Position numbers and translations under genes: made by a program. This document shows, in pieces, positions 1 through 7,300 of a stretch of 11,983 nucleotides of DNA (its first letter is position 1; the number at the start of each line of letters is the position of its first letter). The notes below the pieces were generated by a model. It was not told the DNA's origin and did no database searches. It saw only the letters and a list, made by a program, of their open reading frames with translations. The DNA comes from Desulfobacteraceae bacterium (GTDB taxonomy: Bacteria > Desulfobacterota > Desulfobacteria > Desulfobacterales > Desulfosalsimonadaceae): positions 1 to 11,983 of the forward strand of contig JAGGYV010000002.1 of assembly GCA_021162325.1 (NCBI GenBank), read 5' to 3'.

Positions 1-1
1 C

Positions 2-99
2 GGCTTCGTAAAAAGCTTTTCATGGTGACGCATCACCACTGTATGAAAAAATAACTTGTCAATCATTTCAAAAGATTATGGACGAGTTATTTGGAAGCC
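2..99. repeat. Fold-back structured repeat element
   Basis: Short inverted ends GGCTTC (2-7) and GAAGCC (94-99) enclose two hairpins. Hairpin 1 has arms TTTTCAT (17-23) with ATGAAAA (43-49) and GGTGA (24-28) with TCACC (33-37) around the loop CGCA; an extra ACTGT lies unpaired on the 3' side. Hairpin 2 pairs ATAACTTGTC (51-60) with GACGAGTTAT (81-90), one pair being G-T, and inside it AATC (61-64) with GATT (74-77). The start GGCTTCGTAAAAAG resembles the start of the element at 4058 (12 of 14 bases). From memory, similar sequence recurs between genes in Desulfobacterales, but I cannot check that here. It may be a MITE-like or REP-like repeat, or the transcript end of a gene upstream of the window; there is no clean T-tract. 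Confidence 0.6.
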
Positions 100-323
100 C
101 AAATTCTGTGTTGCGCTGCATCCTTCGCTGCTTCATGGTACATGCATGCAATGACTGTTGCTAAACGGATATTCGGCATACCAGATTTTCGTTATTACGC
201 ATTGGCTGATGGTATAAGCGCTATATTGAAGCGTATTGGCAAAGGGCCATTGCGTCCCAGAGGGTACAAACCGAAACCATCAGCTCAGCTTTTACTTTGG
301 TGAAAAAATGGGGGAAGTCCTTA
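100..323. other. Intergenic region, no supported gene
   Basis: One plus-strand open frame runs from a TTG at 91 to a stop at 301-303 (70 residues). It begins inside the fold-back element, has no ribosome binding site in front of the TTG, and its product matches no domain I recognise. The stretch 102-118 (TTCTGTGTTGCGCTGCA and flanks) resembles sequence inside the element at 4058-4197 (CTGCGTTGC), so this segment is best read as decayed repeat and leader DNA. Confidence 0.4.
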
Positions 324-345
324 TTTTTACAATATTTTTACAATA
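324..345. repeat. 11-bp tandem repeat upstream of promoter
   Basis: Two perfect, directly adjacent copies of TTTTTACAATA (324-334 and 335-345) end 2 bp before the predicted -35 box. The 11-bp period puts both copies on nearly the same face of the helix. They could be a tandem activator or repressor site, or an AT-rich UP element for RNA polymerase alpha subunits. No regulator for them is visible in the window. Confidence 0.6.
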
Positions 346-347
346 TA

Positions 348-376
348 TTGACTGATTAAGAAATCAATCGTATACT
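348..376 (+). promoter_or_regulatory. Sigma70-like promoter of the EPS operon
   Basis: TTGACT (348-353) and TATACT (371-376) each match the sigma70 consensus at 5 of 6 bases and are separated by the ideal 17 bp. Transcription would start near 383, giving a leader of about 30 nt before the start codon at 414. The AT-rich tandem repeat just upstream supports a promoter here. It is the best promoter match on the plus strand of the window and probably drives the genes from 414 onward. Confidence 0.65.
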
Positions 377-402
377 TATTTGATAAATTCTTTCTAAAAA
401 GC

Positions 403-407
403 AGGAG
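403..407 (+). promoter_or_regulatory. Ribosome binding site for the 414 gene
   Basis: AGGAG lies 6 nt (TAAAAA) before the ATG at 414. It fixes this start, and it is the clearest Shine-Dalgarno site on the plus strand; most downstream genes have only weak ones. Confidence 0.7.
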
Positions 408-413
408 TAAAAA

Positions 414-1172
414 ATGTTCAGACAATTTTATTTAATGATGATATTTTCCATATTATTTAGCTGCATGGTGCCTGTAAATGTGTTAGCCGCCGCAGATGAT
501 TCTCACTGGACGCCCTTACTGGATGCGGTCTTTGAAACAAATAATCTCGAGATGGCAGTTTTGATCCTGGTTAATGACAATAATATACCGGTATCTGACA
601 TTATTGTAAAAGCCCGGGAGATGGGATTTGGAAACACCCGAATTGCCAATGCGCTGGTTGACTCAAAATTATCATGTAAACAGGTGATCATAGAAGTATT
701 GCAAAACAAAATGCCGCCCAAAGCAATCTTTAACTCTGACAAAATATGCGGTGAGGAATATGGTCACACCCCGGAATCCATTTTACGACTACTGGTGAAA
801 GAATTGAGATTCATTAACATGGAAGAAGAAGACCTTGGGAAAAAAGAAAAAAATACGAAAATCAAACAAAAAAACCTGAAAATCCTCCTTGCGGTCTGCA
901 AAAGCATGATGGCGGGTAAAAACTATACAAAATATGACATCATGTATCATCTGTGTCTGGCGGATGCGAGTAATGAAACTATCTCCGAAGCGGCTAAACG
1001 GTTTGATGTGCCAACCGCAACAACATTCAAGGCGTGCCCAAGACATGCGGAGTATGGGCATGCATATATCAGTCATGAACTTCCTGAAGAGGCACATATC
1101 ATTATTGGGGTTGACCACCTGACAATCGATGACAATTCGGGAAAAGGTGTTATCAGTCCCAAAAGGCCATAA
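414..1172 (+). CDS. Exported protein of unknown function, first gene of EPS operon
   Basis: 252 residues. The N-terminus has a hydrophobic stretch (about 5-24) ending in VLAAADD, a typical signal peptidase I region with cleavage near residue 25-27, so the protein is probably periplasmic or secreted. C17 lies in the signal segment but without a convincing lipobox. The mature part is predicted mostly helical and has five cysteines (88, 112, 162, 181, 198), a lysine-rich linker at about 143-154, and a histidine-containing tail (about 200-225). Residues 30-115 and 150-205 look like two loosely similar Cys-containing helical modules; this duplication is only suggested by eye. The start is set by AGGAG 6 nt upstream. 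It follows the best promoter and ends 11 bp before the barrel gene, so a role in envelope assembly or polymer export is reasonable by context. I recognise no family and assign no function. Confidence 0.8.
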   Translation: MFRQFYLMMIFSILFSCMVPVNVLAAADDSHWTPLLDAVFETNNLEMAVLILVNDNNIPVSDIIVKAREMGFGNTRIANALVDSKLSCKQVIIEVLQNKMPPKAIFNSDKICGEEYGHTPESILRLLVKELRFINMEEEDLGKKEKNTKIKQKNLKILLAVCKSMMAGKNYTKYDIMYHLCLADASNETISEAAKRFDVPTATTFKACPRHAEYGHAYISHELPEEAHIIIGVDHLTIDDNSGKGVISPKRP

Positions 1173-1183
1173 ACGAAATATAA

Positions 1184-3148
1184 ATGAGAAAAGCATTGAG
1201 ACAAAACAGACACCATCACCGACTCATGATTAACAGATTATTTATTCAAACAGTTACCTTTGGAATAATATTTTTTTTCTGCGTTCATGCCGCTGTGGCA
1301 GGCATGCCTGTGGTAGAATTCGTTGCCGACACCCTTCCGGATAAAACCAAACAAAAAATGCCAGATACGGTTTCGGACAAGCCGGGTGACGCAAAAAATG
1401 CAGCGCCGAGACCCTTTTTCTCCGTGGCTATAGAAGCAGACGTTCCGTCAATTGATACTCCTGATATAATTCACTATACGATCACAGTGAAAAATACGGG
1501 CAACATGCCTTTAACCGGCATCAGCATATCAGCCCCGCTTATAGACGATCTGTCCAGCCCTGAAGGAAATTCGAACAATCCGGGGGCCCTGGATGTAAAT
1601 GAAATCTGGACGTACACGGGTAGCTATGATGCAACCCAAACAGTGATTGATGCCAATGGCGTGGACAGCAATAATGTCATTGACGGTGACGGTGACATTG
1701 ACAACACCGTAATGGTAGATTTCGCTGAAACAGATCCGCCACAAACAGCCTATGCTCGGGTTAAAACAGAAGGATCTATTGACGGCAATATTTTTGGAAA
1801 AAACAAAAAATACCTTCATGGTTTCTTATCCGTTGCCCAGTCCTATACCACCAACCTCTATAAAACGGACCGCGATCCGGAGGGCTGTTGGGCGACCTTT
1901 CTGACACCCGGCATATGGGCTACGGTTCCTTCAACACAAAAACGTAGCATTGAAATCGTTACGGCCAACGCTTCTCCCGGGGGACTGGCCGTTAATCCGT
2001 TTACCCCGATTAACTATAAACCTTTTCAGTTATATTTTCTGTACAGCCCGCAACTTCAAATTTATCATAATCAGAGAAACACGGCATATCAGGATACTGG
2101 CATCGGCGAAGGCATCGTTGACAATGAAGACATCAATCAATTTACAAACAATGACTCCCTCAACAGGTTAACCCATCGCGTGGATGCCTATATCAGTTAC
2201 CATTCCGGCAACAAACTGTTTCTGCGGGCCATGGACCAGTATAAAATATCATATGATGCCTTTTCAGAACGTGCCTATTTCGTTGATGATAAATACAAGT
2301 CCAATCTGTTCAATATTACCGGCACCTTCGATGCCACCAAAAAATTAAGACTGCGGCTGGATTATTCTAATTTTGATCTTAATTATAAGGATCAAATGAA
2401 CAGTGATGCGGACCGGATGGACAATTCCATAGCCGCGTATTTATTTTTCCGAATGACCGCAAAGACCTCGGCATTTGTCGAATATGAATTTGCTGACATC
2501 AACTACAATTCCAGCGATAAAGACAGCCATGAGCATCGATATTTTGCCGGACTGCGATGGCGGATGACCGGAAAATCCAGCGGGCAGATCAAAGGCGGAT
2601 TCGGTAAAAAAACCGATACTTCGACATCGGTTTTTCCGGATACCGATATTCAAATTTCCGATATTTCCAGCAGCAACTGGATGGCGGAAATTCAGATCGA
2701 TCATAACTTTAATTCCCGCACCAACTTTACGCTTAATGCATATCGCAAATATGATGAAGTCCTTGAACACCGATATGATTATGGTGACCTTGAAAACTTT
2801 TATGCGGATTTTATCCTGGCCCATTTTATCGGCTTCAAAATGAGCAGGGAAATTACCTCCAAAATCCATCTGAATTTAGATACGTCGTTTTTTTATGATG
2901 AGTTTAAGGGCAGCCGGGCAAACCATTCCGTTTACGGGGATTCTGAATTCGATATTTTCGTGGATAACCCGAATTATCAAAGAGAACGACATGATACGGA
3001 ATTTGCTGTTTCGCCGTCCATTAATTTTACCATTTTTAAATGGCTGACACTCAACGGCGCTTATATTTATACGGATCATGATTCCAATTACCCAGCACAT
3101 GACTACGTTGATCACACGTTCTTCGTTCGCGCAAACCTGTTTTTGTAA
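1184..3148 (+). CDS. Outer-membrane beta-barrel protein with N-terminal DUF11-like domain
   Basis: 654 residues. Signal peptide: basic and His-rich start, hydrophobic core about 20-36, likely cleavage after AVA at 39. A Lys/Pro/Asp linker (about 41-75) leads to a DUF11-like Ig-type domain (about 77-185), recognised by HYTITVKNTGNMPLTGISIS and the later IWTYTGSY and DNTVMVD strands. An acidic segment inside it (156-173, with DGDGDID at 167-173) looks able to bind calcium. From about 200 to the end the sequence alternates aromatic and polar residues in many amphipathic strands (KLFLRAMDQYK, KLRLRLDYSNF, TSAFVEYEF, HRYFAGLRWRM), as in barrels found in EPS loci. The end FFVRANLFL fits a terminal barrel strand, close to the Bam recognition signature. 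No good ribosome site precedes 1184; ATG at 1226 is an alternative start that shortens the signal peptide. It lies just before the export gene, so it may be the outer-membrane exit channel. Confidence 0.82.
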   Translation: MRKALRQNRHHHRLMINRLFIQTVTFGIIFFFCVHAAVAGMPVVEFVADTLPDKTKQKMPDTVSDKPGDAKNAAPRPFFSVAIEADVPSIDTPDIIHYTITVKNTGNMPLTGISISAPLIDDLSSPEGNSNNPGALDVNEIWTYTGSYDATQTVIDANGVDSNNVIDGDGDIDNTVMVDFAETDPPQTAYARVKTEGSIDGNIFGKNKKYLHGFLSVAQSYTTNLYKTDRDPEGCWATFLTPGIWATVPSTQKRSIEIVTANASPGGLAVNPFTPINYKPFQLYFLYSPQLQIYHNQRNTAYQDTGIGEGIVDNEDINQFTNNDSLNRLTHRVDAYISYHSGNKLFLRAMDQYKISYDAFSERAYFVDDKYKSNLFNITGTFDATKKLRLRLDYSNFDLNYKDQMNSDADRMDNSIAAYLFFRMTAKTSAFVEYEFADINYNSSDKDSHEHRYFAGLRWRMTGKSSGQIKGGFGKKTDTSTSVFPDTDIQISDISSSNWMAEIQIDHNFNSRTNFTLNAYRKYDEVLEHRYDYGDLENFYADFILAHFIGFKMSREITSKIHLNLDTSFFYDEFKGSRANHSVYGDSEFDIFVDNPNYQRERHDTEFAVSPSINFTIFKWLTLNGAYIYTDHDSNYPAHDYVDHTFFVRANLFL

Positions 3149-3208
3149 TACACCATCGAATTGGAATCTAAATTTTAACGCCAGACAAAGTAAAAAAATT
3201 CTTATTTT

Positions 3209-3235
3209 TTGCAAAACAGCTTATTTTATTATAAT
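3209..3235 (+). promoter_or_regulatory. Possible internal promoter before export gene
   Basis: TTGCAA (3209-3214) and a perfect TATAAT (3230-3235) are 15 bp apart, shorter than ideal, in the AT-rich 115-bp spacer after the barrel gene. A transcript would start near 3242, about 20 nt before the ATG at 3264. The -10 box is strong but the -35 and spacing are poor, and the spacer is AT-rich enough to make this by chance. Confidence 0.3.
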
Positions 3236-3263
3236 CTGTTTTTTTAAATTATAGGCTCAAAAA

Positions 3264-4058
3264 ATGAAGCATTCTTTTTATATTGCATTACTCATCTGTA
3301 CACTAGTCAATTCCGTGCCGGTTGCCGACGCCCAGGATTATATTCTGGGGGAAGGCGATGTCTTAACGATTTCCGTATATGATCAGCCGGATTTACAATC
3401 GACGGTTCGAATCAGCGGAGACGGAATGATTGCGCTGCCCCTGATCGGTCAACTATCTGCCATCGGACAAAGTGTCGAAAAACTTGGCAATGGAATCGAA
3501 TCCCTTCTGGCTGACGGATATATTATTAATCCGCACGTCACCATATTTATCGAAGAATTCAGAAACCGAAAAGCCACCATTCTCGGTGGAATCAACAACC
3601 CGGGCCTATATGAACTGAAAGGCCACACAACCCTTCTGGAACTCATCTCAAAAGCCGGCGGGCTTAAAGAAAAAGCTGCCAGCGAAGCCATCATTCAGCG
3701 GGACCAGCCGGACAGCAAACAAAAAAAAGTTATTGTTGTCAATCTGTTCCAGCTGATGGAACAAGGGCAGGAATCCCTGAATCTGACTATCATCAATGGA
3801 GACAATATCTATATTCCGAAAAAAAAGGTTTTTTATGTGACCGGGGAAATAAAAAAACCGGATGTTTATGATTATGAAGAAGGCCTTACCGTTATTCAGG
3901 TGCTTACAAAAGCCGGCGGGCTAAATGATAAGGCCGCACCCTCCCGGATCCGGATTATCCGTTCCACCGACGGCAAAGAAAATGTACTTGAAAAAGTCAA
4001 AATGGATCTGACAATACACCCCAATGATGTCATTGTGGTGCCGGAAAGTTATTTTTGA
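3264..4058 (+). CDS. Polysaccharide export protein, Wza-like (Poly_export plus two SLBB)
   Basis: 264 residues. A signal peptide (about 1-23, cleavage after ADA) precedes a Poly_export domain (about 25-100) that begins with the family signature YILGEGDVLTISVYDQPDL and contains DGMIALPLIGQL. Two SLBB domains follow (about 103-165 and 188-255), each with the pattern TLLELISKAGGL or TVIQVLTKAGGL. There is no lipobox cysteine before the cleavage site (C12 is in LLIC, not a lipobox), so the mature protein is probably soluble in the periplasm. E. coli Wza is about 380 residues; this protein stops at NDVIVVPESYF and lacks the C-terminal helix that forms the outer-membrane pore. It would form the periplasmic ring and need a separate pore, for which the barrel encoded just upstream is the obvious candidate. 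Its stop codon touches the repeat at 4058. Confidence 0.93.
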   Translation: MKHSFYIALLICTLVNSVPVADAQDYILGEGDVLTISVYDQPDLQSTVRISGDGMIALPLIGQLSAIGQSVEKLGNGIESLLADGYIINPHVTIFIEEFRNRKATILGGINNPGLYELKGHTTLLELISKAGGLKEKAASEAIIQRDQPDSKQKKVIVVNLFQLMEQGQESLNLTIINGDNIYIPKKKVFYVTGEIKKPDVYDYEEGLTVIQVLTKAGGLNDKAAPSRIRIIRSTDGKENVLEKVKMDLTIHPNDVIVVPESYF

Positions 4059-4197
4059 TGGCGTCGTTAAAAGTCCCACCTACTGCGTTGCCGCGGTTTT
4101 CCAGGCACTCAAGATACTACTTATATAATTTCAGACCTGAAAAACCACTACGCCTTGCCGGAGTGTATGGGATTGGTGGAACTTTTAACATAGCCAT
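4058..4197. repeat. 140-bp inverted-repeat (MITE-like) element
   Basis: Positions 4058-4080 and the reverse complement of 4175-4197 match at 19 of 23 bases; the core GTTAAAAGTCCCACC (4066-4080) matches its partner at 14 of 15. A small inner inverted repeat TTTCAGACCTGAAA lies at 4129-4142. The left end GGCGTCGTTAAAAG (4060-4073) matches 12 of 14 bases at 2-15. A second, weaker inverted copy of the left end lies at 4204-4222 (14 of 19 against 4056-4074). No transposase is encoded. The element begins on the last base of the stop codon of the export gene and could act in the transcript as a hairpin between that gene and the kinase gene. Confidence 0.65.
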
Positions 4198-4240
4198 CCT
4201 GTTACTTTTTACGGGACTATCATTGCATTTTTTAAGGTAA
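4058..4240 (+). CDS. Doubtful small single-TM ORF within repeat
   Basis: An ATG at 4058 overlaps the stop codon of the export gene (TGATG), which would allow coupled translation of 60 residues. The first 36 residues are basic and polar; residues 37-59 (from GVYGIGG to HFL) could form one membrane helix. Most of the frame lies inside the inverted-repeat element at 4058-4197, and the protein resembles nothing I know. It is more likely a chance open frame through a repeat than a gene. It is listed because of its position between the export gene and the kinase gene and its stop-start overlap. Confidence 0.2.
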   Translation: MASLKVPPTALPRFSRHSRYYLYNFRPEKPLRLAGVYGIGGTFNIAILLLFTGLSLHFLR

Positions 4241-4263
4241 ACTAAAAAAACAAGCGGTAACTC

Positions 4264-6471
4264 ATGCAAAGAGAAGAAGATGTAAATATTAAAGATTATT
4301 TATATGTAATGCTTCGGCGAAAAAATATCATTTGCCTGGTCGTGCTTGTTTGCCTTCCGTTTATTTTAATCAAAGCATTTTCCAGTACCCCGGTTTACCA
4401 GGCAACCACAAAACTACTAATCCAAAAAAATTTCGACCCGTCTTTCTTATCAAACAATCGATTCTCCTATGATCCTTATTTTCTATCCACACAGGCCCAG
4501 CTGATCACAAGCAGCAGGGTGGCGATAAATGTGGTTGAATTATTAAATCTTGATGGAACTTACAGCCGCTATTTTAAGGATAAAAGCCAGGACTCTTTCA
4601 TTACAAAAGATTTAATCAACTGGTTTAAAAATCTTTATTCCGTTGTGCTGAAACTGGCCGGCATCTCAAACAATGACCTGTCATCCGGGCAAACCGATGA
4701 AAATGAATATAGCGAAGAAAAAGCAAAAAAGCAAAAAATCAAATCTCTGTCAAAAATGGTACAATACGGTATCACCGTTGATAACGATCTGGAAAAAGGC
4801 GATATCGTTAATGTGAGTTTTTCTTCCACAAACCCTGTTTTTGCCGCCAATGTGGTCAATACTGCTGTTTCAGCCTATAAACAGTTACTCCTGGAAATGA
4901 AACTGGAGTCCACCTCTCAAACCCTTGAATGGTTGAAAACCAATTCAGATGCTGAAAGGTCAAAGCTTGAAACCAGCGAAAAAAAGCTTCGGGAATATAA
5001 AAAGAAACATGATATCTATACGATAAATGACCAGGAAGCCATTTTCCCCGAAAAGATAACAAAAATCAGCAGCAATCTGACCCTGGCGCAGGCGGAAGTC
5101 AATGAACTGGAATCAATGTATCAGGAGATTAAACGGATCTCACCGGAAGAGGCCTTAAATCTGCCGGTTATTGCCGGCAATGAAACCATAAAAGAATTAC
5201 GGCGTCAAATCATTAACAAAGAGCAGGAAATAGCCGGCCTGTCCAAAAGTATCGGATACAAGCATCCGAAAATGATCCGGACAAAAAAAGACTTAAACGC
5301 ATTAAAAGGCAAGCTCAATAGTGAAATTCAGGATGTTATTCAATCTATTAAAAACAGGTATGAGCTGGCACAGCAAAAAGCAAAAAGTATTCAAACGCTT
5401 CTGGACAAAACAAAACAAAACGCCGCCTTTATGAGCGACAAATTTATTCAATATGAAATTCTAAACCGGGATATTGAAGTTCACCGCCTTTTATATGACC
5501 GGTTGCTCAGCCGGATCAAGGAATTTAATATCACGGAACAACAGCAGACCATCGATGTCTGGGTGATTGAAAGCGCGGATCCACCGGCTTCCTCGATTAC
5601 CAAAGGACCGAAACGAACTATTTTACTGGGTATTATTATCAGCCTGGTGGCAGGAATCGGCCTGGCCTTTTTCCTTGAATATATGGATAATACGGTAAAG
5701 ACTTCAGAAGATGCGGAAGAGCGCCTCGGCCTGCCGATTCTGGGCATGATCCCGCTTTTAAAAGACAGTGAAAATAAAATCGAGGATATCGTTTTTCAGG
5801 CACCCAGTTCACTCATATCCGAAGCCTATAAGGCTATCCGAACATCCGTACTTCTATCATCACCGGACGGCTCACCCAAAAGTATTCTCATAACAAGCAT
5901 GAATCAGGGAGTGGGAAAAACAGTAACGTCCGTCAATCTGGCAATTGCATTCGCCCAGTCTGAGAAAAAAGTACTTTTGATCGACGGTGACATGCGACGG
6001 GCCAGAATTCATAAAATTTTTAACCTGGCCAACACCTCCGGGTTGAGCACTTACCTAACAAACCAATCAGATATAACCATCTTAAAACACGATGAGCTGG
6101 ATTGTCTGGATATTGCACCTGCGGGACCGGTCCCGCCGAATCCATCCGAACTGTTAAGCTCATCAAGATTCAGCAAACTGATCACGGATGTATCAGACAA
6201 TTACGATCTTATTATTTTTGACTCCCCCCCGATGTTTAACGTCAGCGACGCCCATTTAATCAGCAAATCTACAGAGCAAACCATACTGGTCACCCGCTCC
6301 GGATTAACCACTTATGATGCCGTGGCCAAAGCAAATAAAATATTAACTGACATCAATTCCGAAATGCTCGGTTTAATCATTAATGCCGTGGATTTAAAAA
6401 AACAGCAGCAATACTATTCTAAATATGATGGCCCATACGGTTACTATAAAAATGATTATACCTATTCGTAA
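4264..6471 (+). CDS. Polysaccharide co-polymerase fused to tyrosine autokinase (Wzc-like)
   Basis: 735 residues, usual length for Gram-negative fused PCP-2a/BY-kinases. Order: Wzz-type N-terminus starting INIKDYLYVMLRRK-like sequence, membrane helix about 22-39, periplasmic region with long coiled coil (about 215-420), Pro-rich approach ADPPASSITKGPKR, second membrane helix about 452-472, then the cytoplasmic kinase. Kinase motifs: oligomerisation motif EAYKAIR (520-526), Walker A NQGVGKT (547-553), Walker A' LLIDGDMRR (571-579), Walker B LIIFDSPP (649-656). The last 22 residues carry eight tyrosines (717, 718, 721, 725, 727, 728, 732, 734), the autophosphorylation cluster. Two small deviations from common forms: Lys for Arg in ExxRxxR, and GVGKT for GEGKT/S. 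It should sit in the inner membrane, contact the Wza-like protein and set chain length through phosphorylation cycles. The PHP phosphatase follows after 9 bp. Confidence 0.95.
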   Translation: MQREEDVNIKDYLYVMLRRKNIICLVVLVCLPFILIKAFSSTPVYQATTKLLIQKNFDPSFLSNNRFSYDPYFLSTQAQLITSSRVAINVVELLNLDGTYSRYFKDKSQDSFITKDLINWFKNLYSVVLKLAGISNNDLSSGQTDENEYSEEKAKKQKIKSLSKMVQYGITVDNDLEKGDIVNVSFSSTNPVFAANVVNTAVSAYKQLLLEMKLESTSQTLEWLKTNSDAERSKLETSEKKLREYKKKHDIYTINDQEAIFPEKITKISSNLTLAQAEVNELESMYQEIKRISPEEALNLPVIAGNETIKELRRQIINKEQEIAGLSKSIGYKHPKMIRTKKDLNALKGKLNSEIQDVIQSIKNRYELAQQKAKSIQTLLDKTKQNAAFMSDKFIQYEILNRDIEVHRLLYDRLLSRIKEFNITEQQQTIDVWVIESADPPASSITKGPKRTILLGIIISLVAGIGLAFFLEYMDNTVKTSEDAEERLGLPILGMIPLLKDSENKIEDIVFQAPSSLISEAYKAIRTSVLLSSPDGSPKSILITSMNQGVGKTVTSVNLAIAFAQSEKKVLLIDGDMRRARIHKIFNLANTSGLSTYLTNQSDITILKHDELDCLDIAPAGPVPPNPSELLSSSRFSKLITDVSDNYDLIIFDSPPMFNVSDAHLISKSTEQTILVTRSGLTTYDAVAKANKILTDINSEMLGLIINAVDLKKQQQYYSKYDGPYGYYKNDYTYS

Positions 6472-6480
6472 TCCGGCACC

Positions 6481-7182
6481 ATGATTGATGTTCACTGCCA
6501 TATTTTGTCGAATATCGATGACGGCGCTTCTGATTTTGATGAATCCCTGGAAATGGCAAAAATAGCCGCCCAGGATGGTATTCGTCAAATCATTGCAACC
6601 CCCCATGTCTATGACGACAAATATGCCATCGGTGATATCATCAAACAGGTTGATCACTTAAACCGGCTGTTAAAACAACATAACATTCCGGTTCAGATAT
6701 ATCCCGGCGCGGAAGTATCCATCAGCCTGGATCCTGCCATGATCCCGAAATATACGCTCAACCATACAAAATATACGCTGATTGAATTCCCCCATAACCA
6801 TTTGCCGTCTTTTGCCGGGAAAATCCTTGCCTGGCTCATCGCAAAAGATCTTAAACCGATTATTGCCCATCCGGAACGCAATTATTCCATCATCCGCTCG
6901 CCGGAGTTATTATTAAATCTTCTAAACAACAATATTTACGTCCAGATTACCGCCGGCAGCCTTACCGGTGATTTCGGCGGTGACATTCAATATTGTGCGG
7001 ATTATTTGCTGAATTCCGGAAAGGTGGATTTTATTGCCTCGGATGCACACTCCAAAAAATTTCGCACACCGGTTCTGGCCGAGGCTGCTGATATAGCCGC
7101 TACCCATTTAGGCAAAAAGGCTTCACAGCGTCTTGTGAGCACCAATCCGGCGGCAATTTTAGCCGGAGAGGCGATTCATTAA
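6481..7182 (+). CDS. PHP-family protein-tyrosine phosphatase (CpsB/YwqE type)
   Basis: 233 residues, close to the family's usual length. Metal-binding motifs of the PHP fold are in order: MIDVHCHIL with H5 and H7, DDGA (13-16), ATPH (39-42), PGAEVS with E78, IIAHPER with H130, and FIASDAHS with D188 and H190. The family uses a di- or trinuclear metal centre, often manganese, to remove phosphate from tyrosines of the partner BY-kinase. In the first motif the common HILPG is HILSN. The gene starts 9 bp after the kinase gene, so the two are almost surely co-transcribed and form the phosphorylation cycle that controls polymer length or export. No clear Shine-Dalgarno site precedes ATG 6481; translational coupling with the kinase gene is likely. 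The protein has no signal peptide and should be cytoplasmic. Confidence 0.93.
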   Translation: MIDVHCHILSNIDDGASDFDESLEMAKIAAQDGIRQIIATPHVYDDKYAIGDIIKQVDHLNRLLKQHNIPVQIYPGAEVSISLDPAMIPKYTLNHTKYTLIEFPHNHLPSFAGKILAWLIAKDLKPIIAHPERNYSIIRSPELLLNLLNNNIYVQITAGSLTGDFGGDIQYCADYLLNSGKVDFIASDAHSKKFRTPVLAEAADIAATHLGKKASQRLVSTNPAAILAGEAIH

Positions 7183-7300
7183 TATGGAAATAATGAAGCC
7201 GAGCTGATAAAGCCTGCTTCTTTTGTTCTTTCACCCACTTCGCTTGAAAACACAAAGAACACAGAGAAAAAAATATTCTGGCTATCCACTTCGATTAAGT

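Noticed and set aside
91..303. 70-residue plus-strand open frame with TTG start
   Set aside because: It starts inside the fold-back repeat, has no ribosome site, and its product shows no recognisable domain or composition typical of a gene.
2441..2869. 142-residue minus-strand open frame opposite the barrel gene
   Set aside because: It is antisense to a well-supported beta-barrel coding sequence and has no domain or ribosome site of its own.
3149..3263. Terminator after the barrel gene
   Set aside because: The spacer is AT-rich with T runs but I find no stable GC stem in front of them; it reads better as a leader with a possible promoter.
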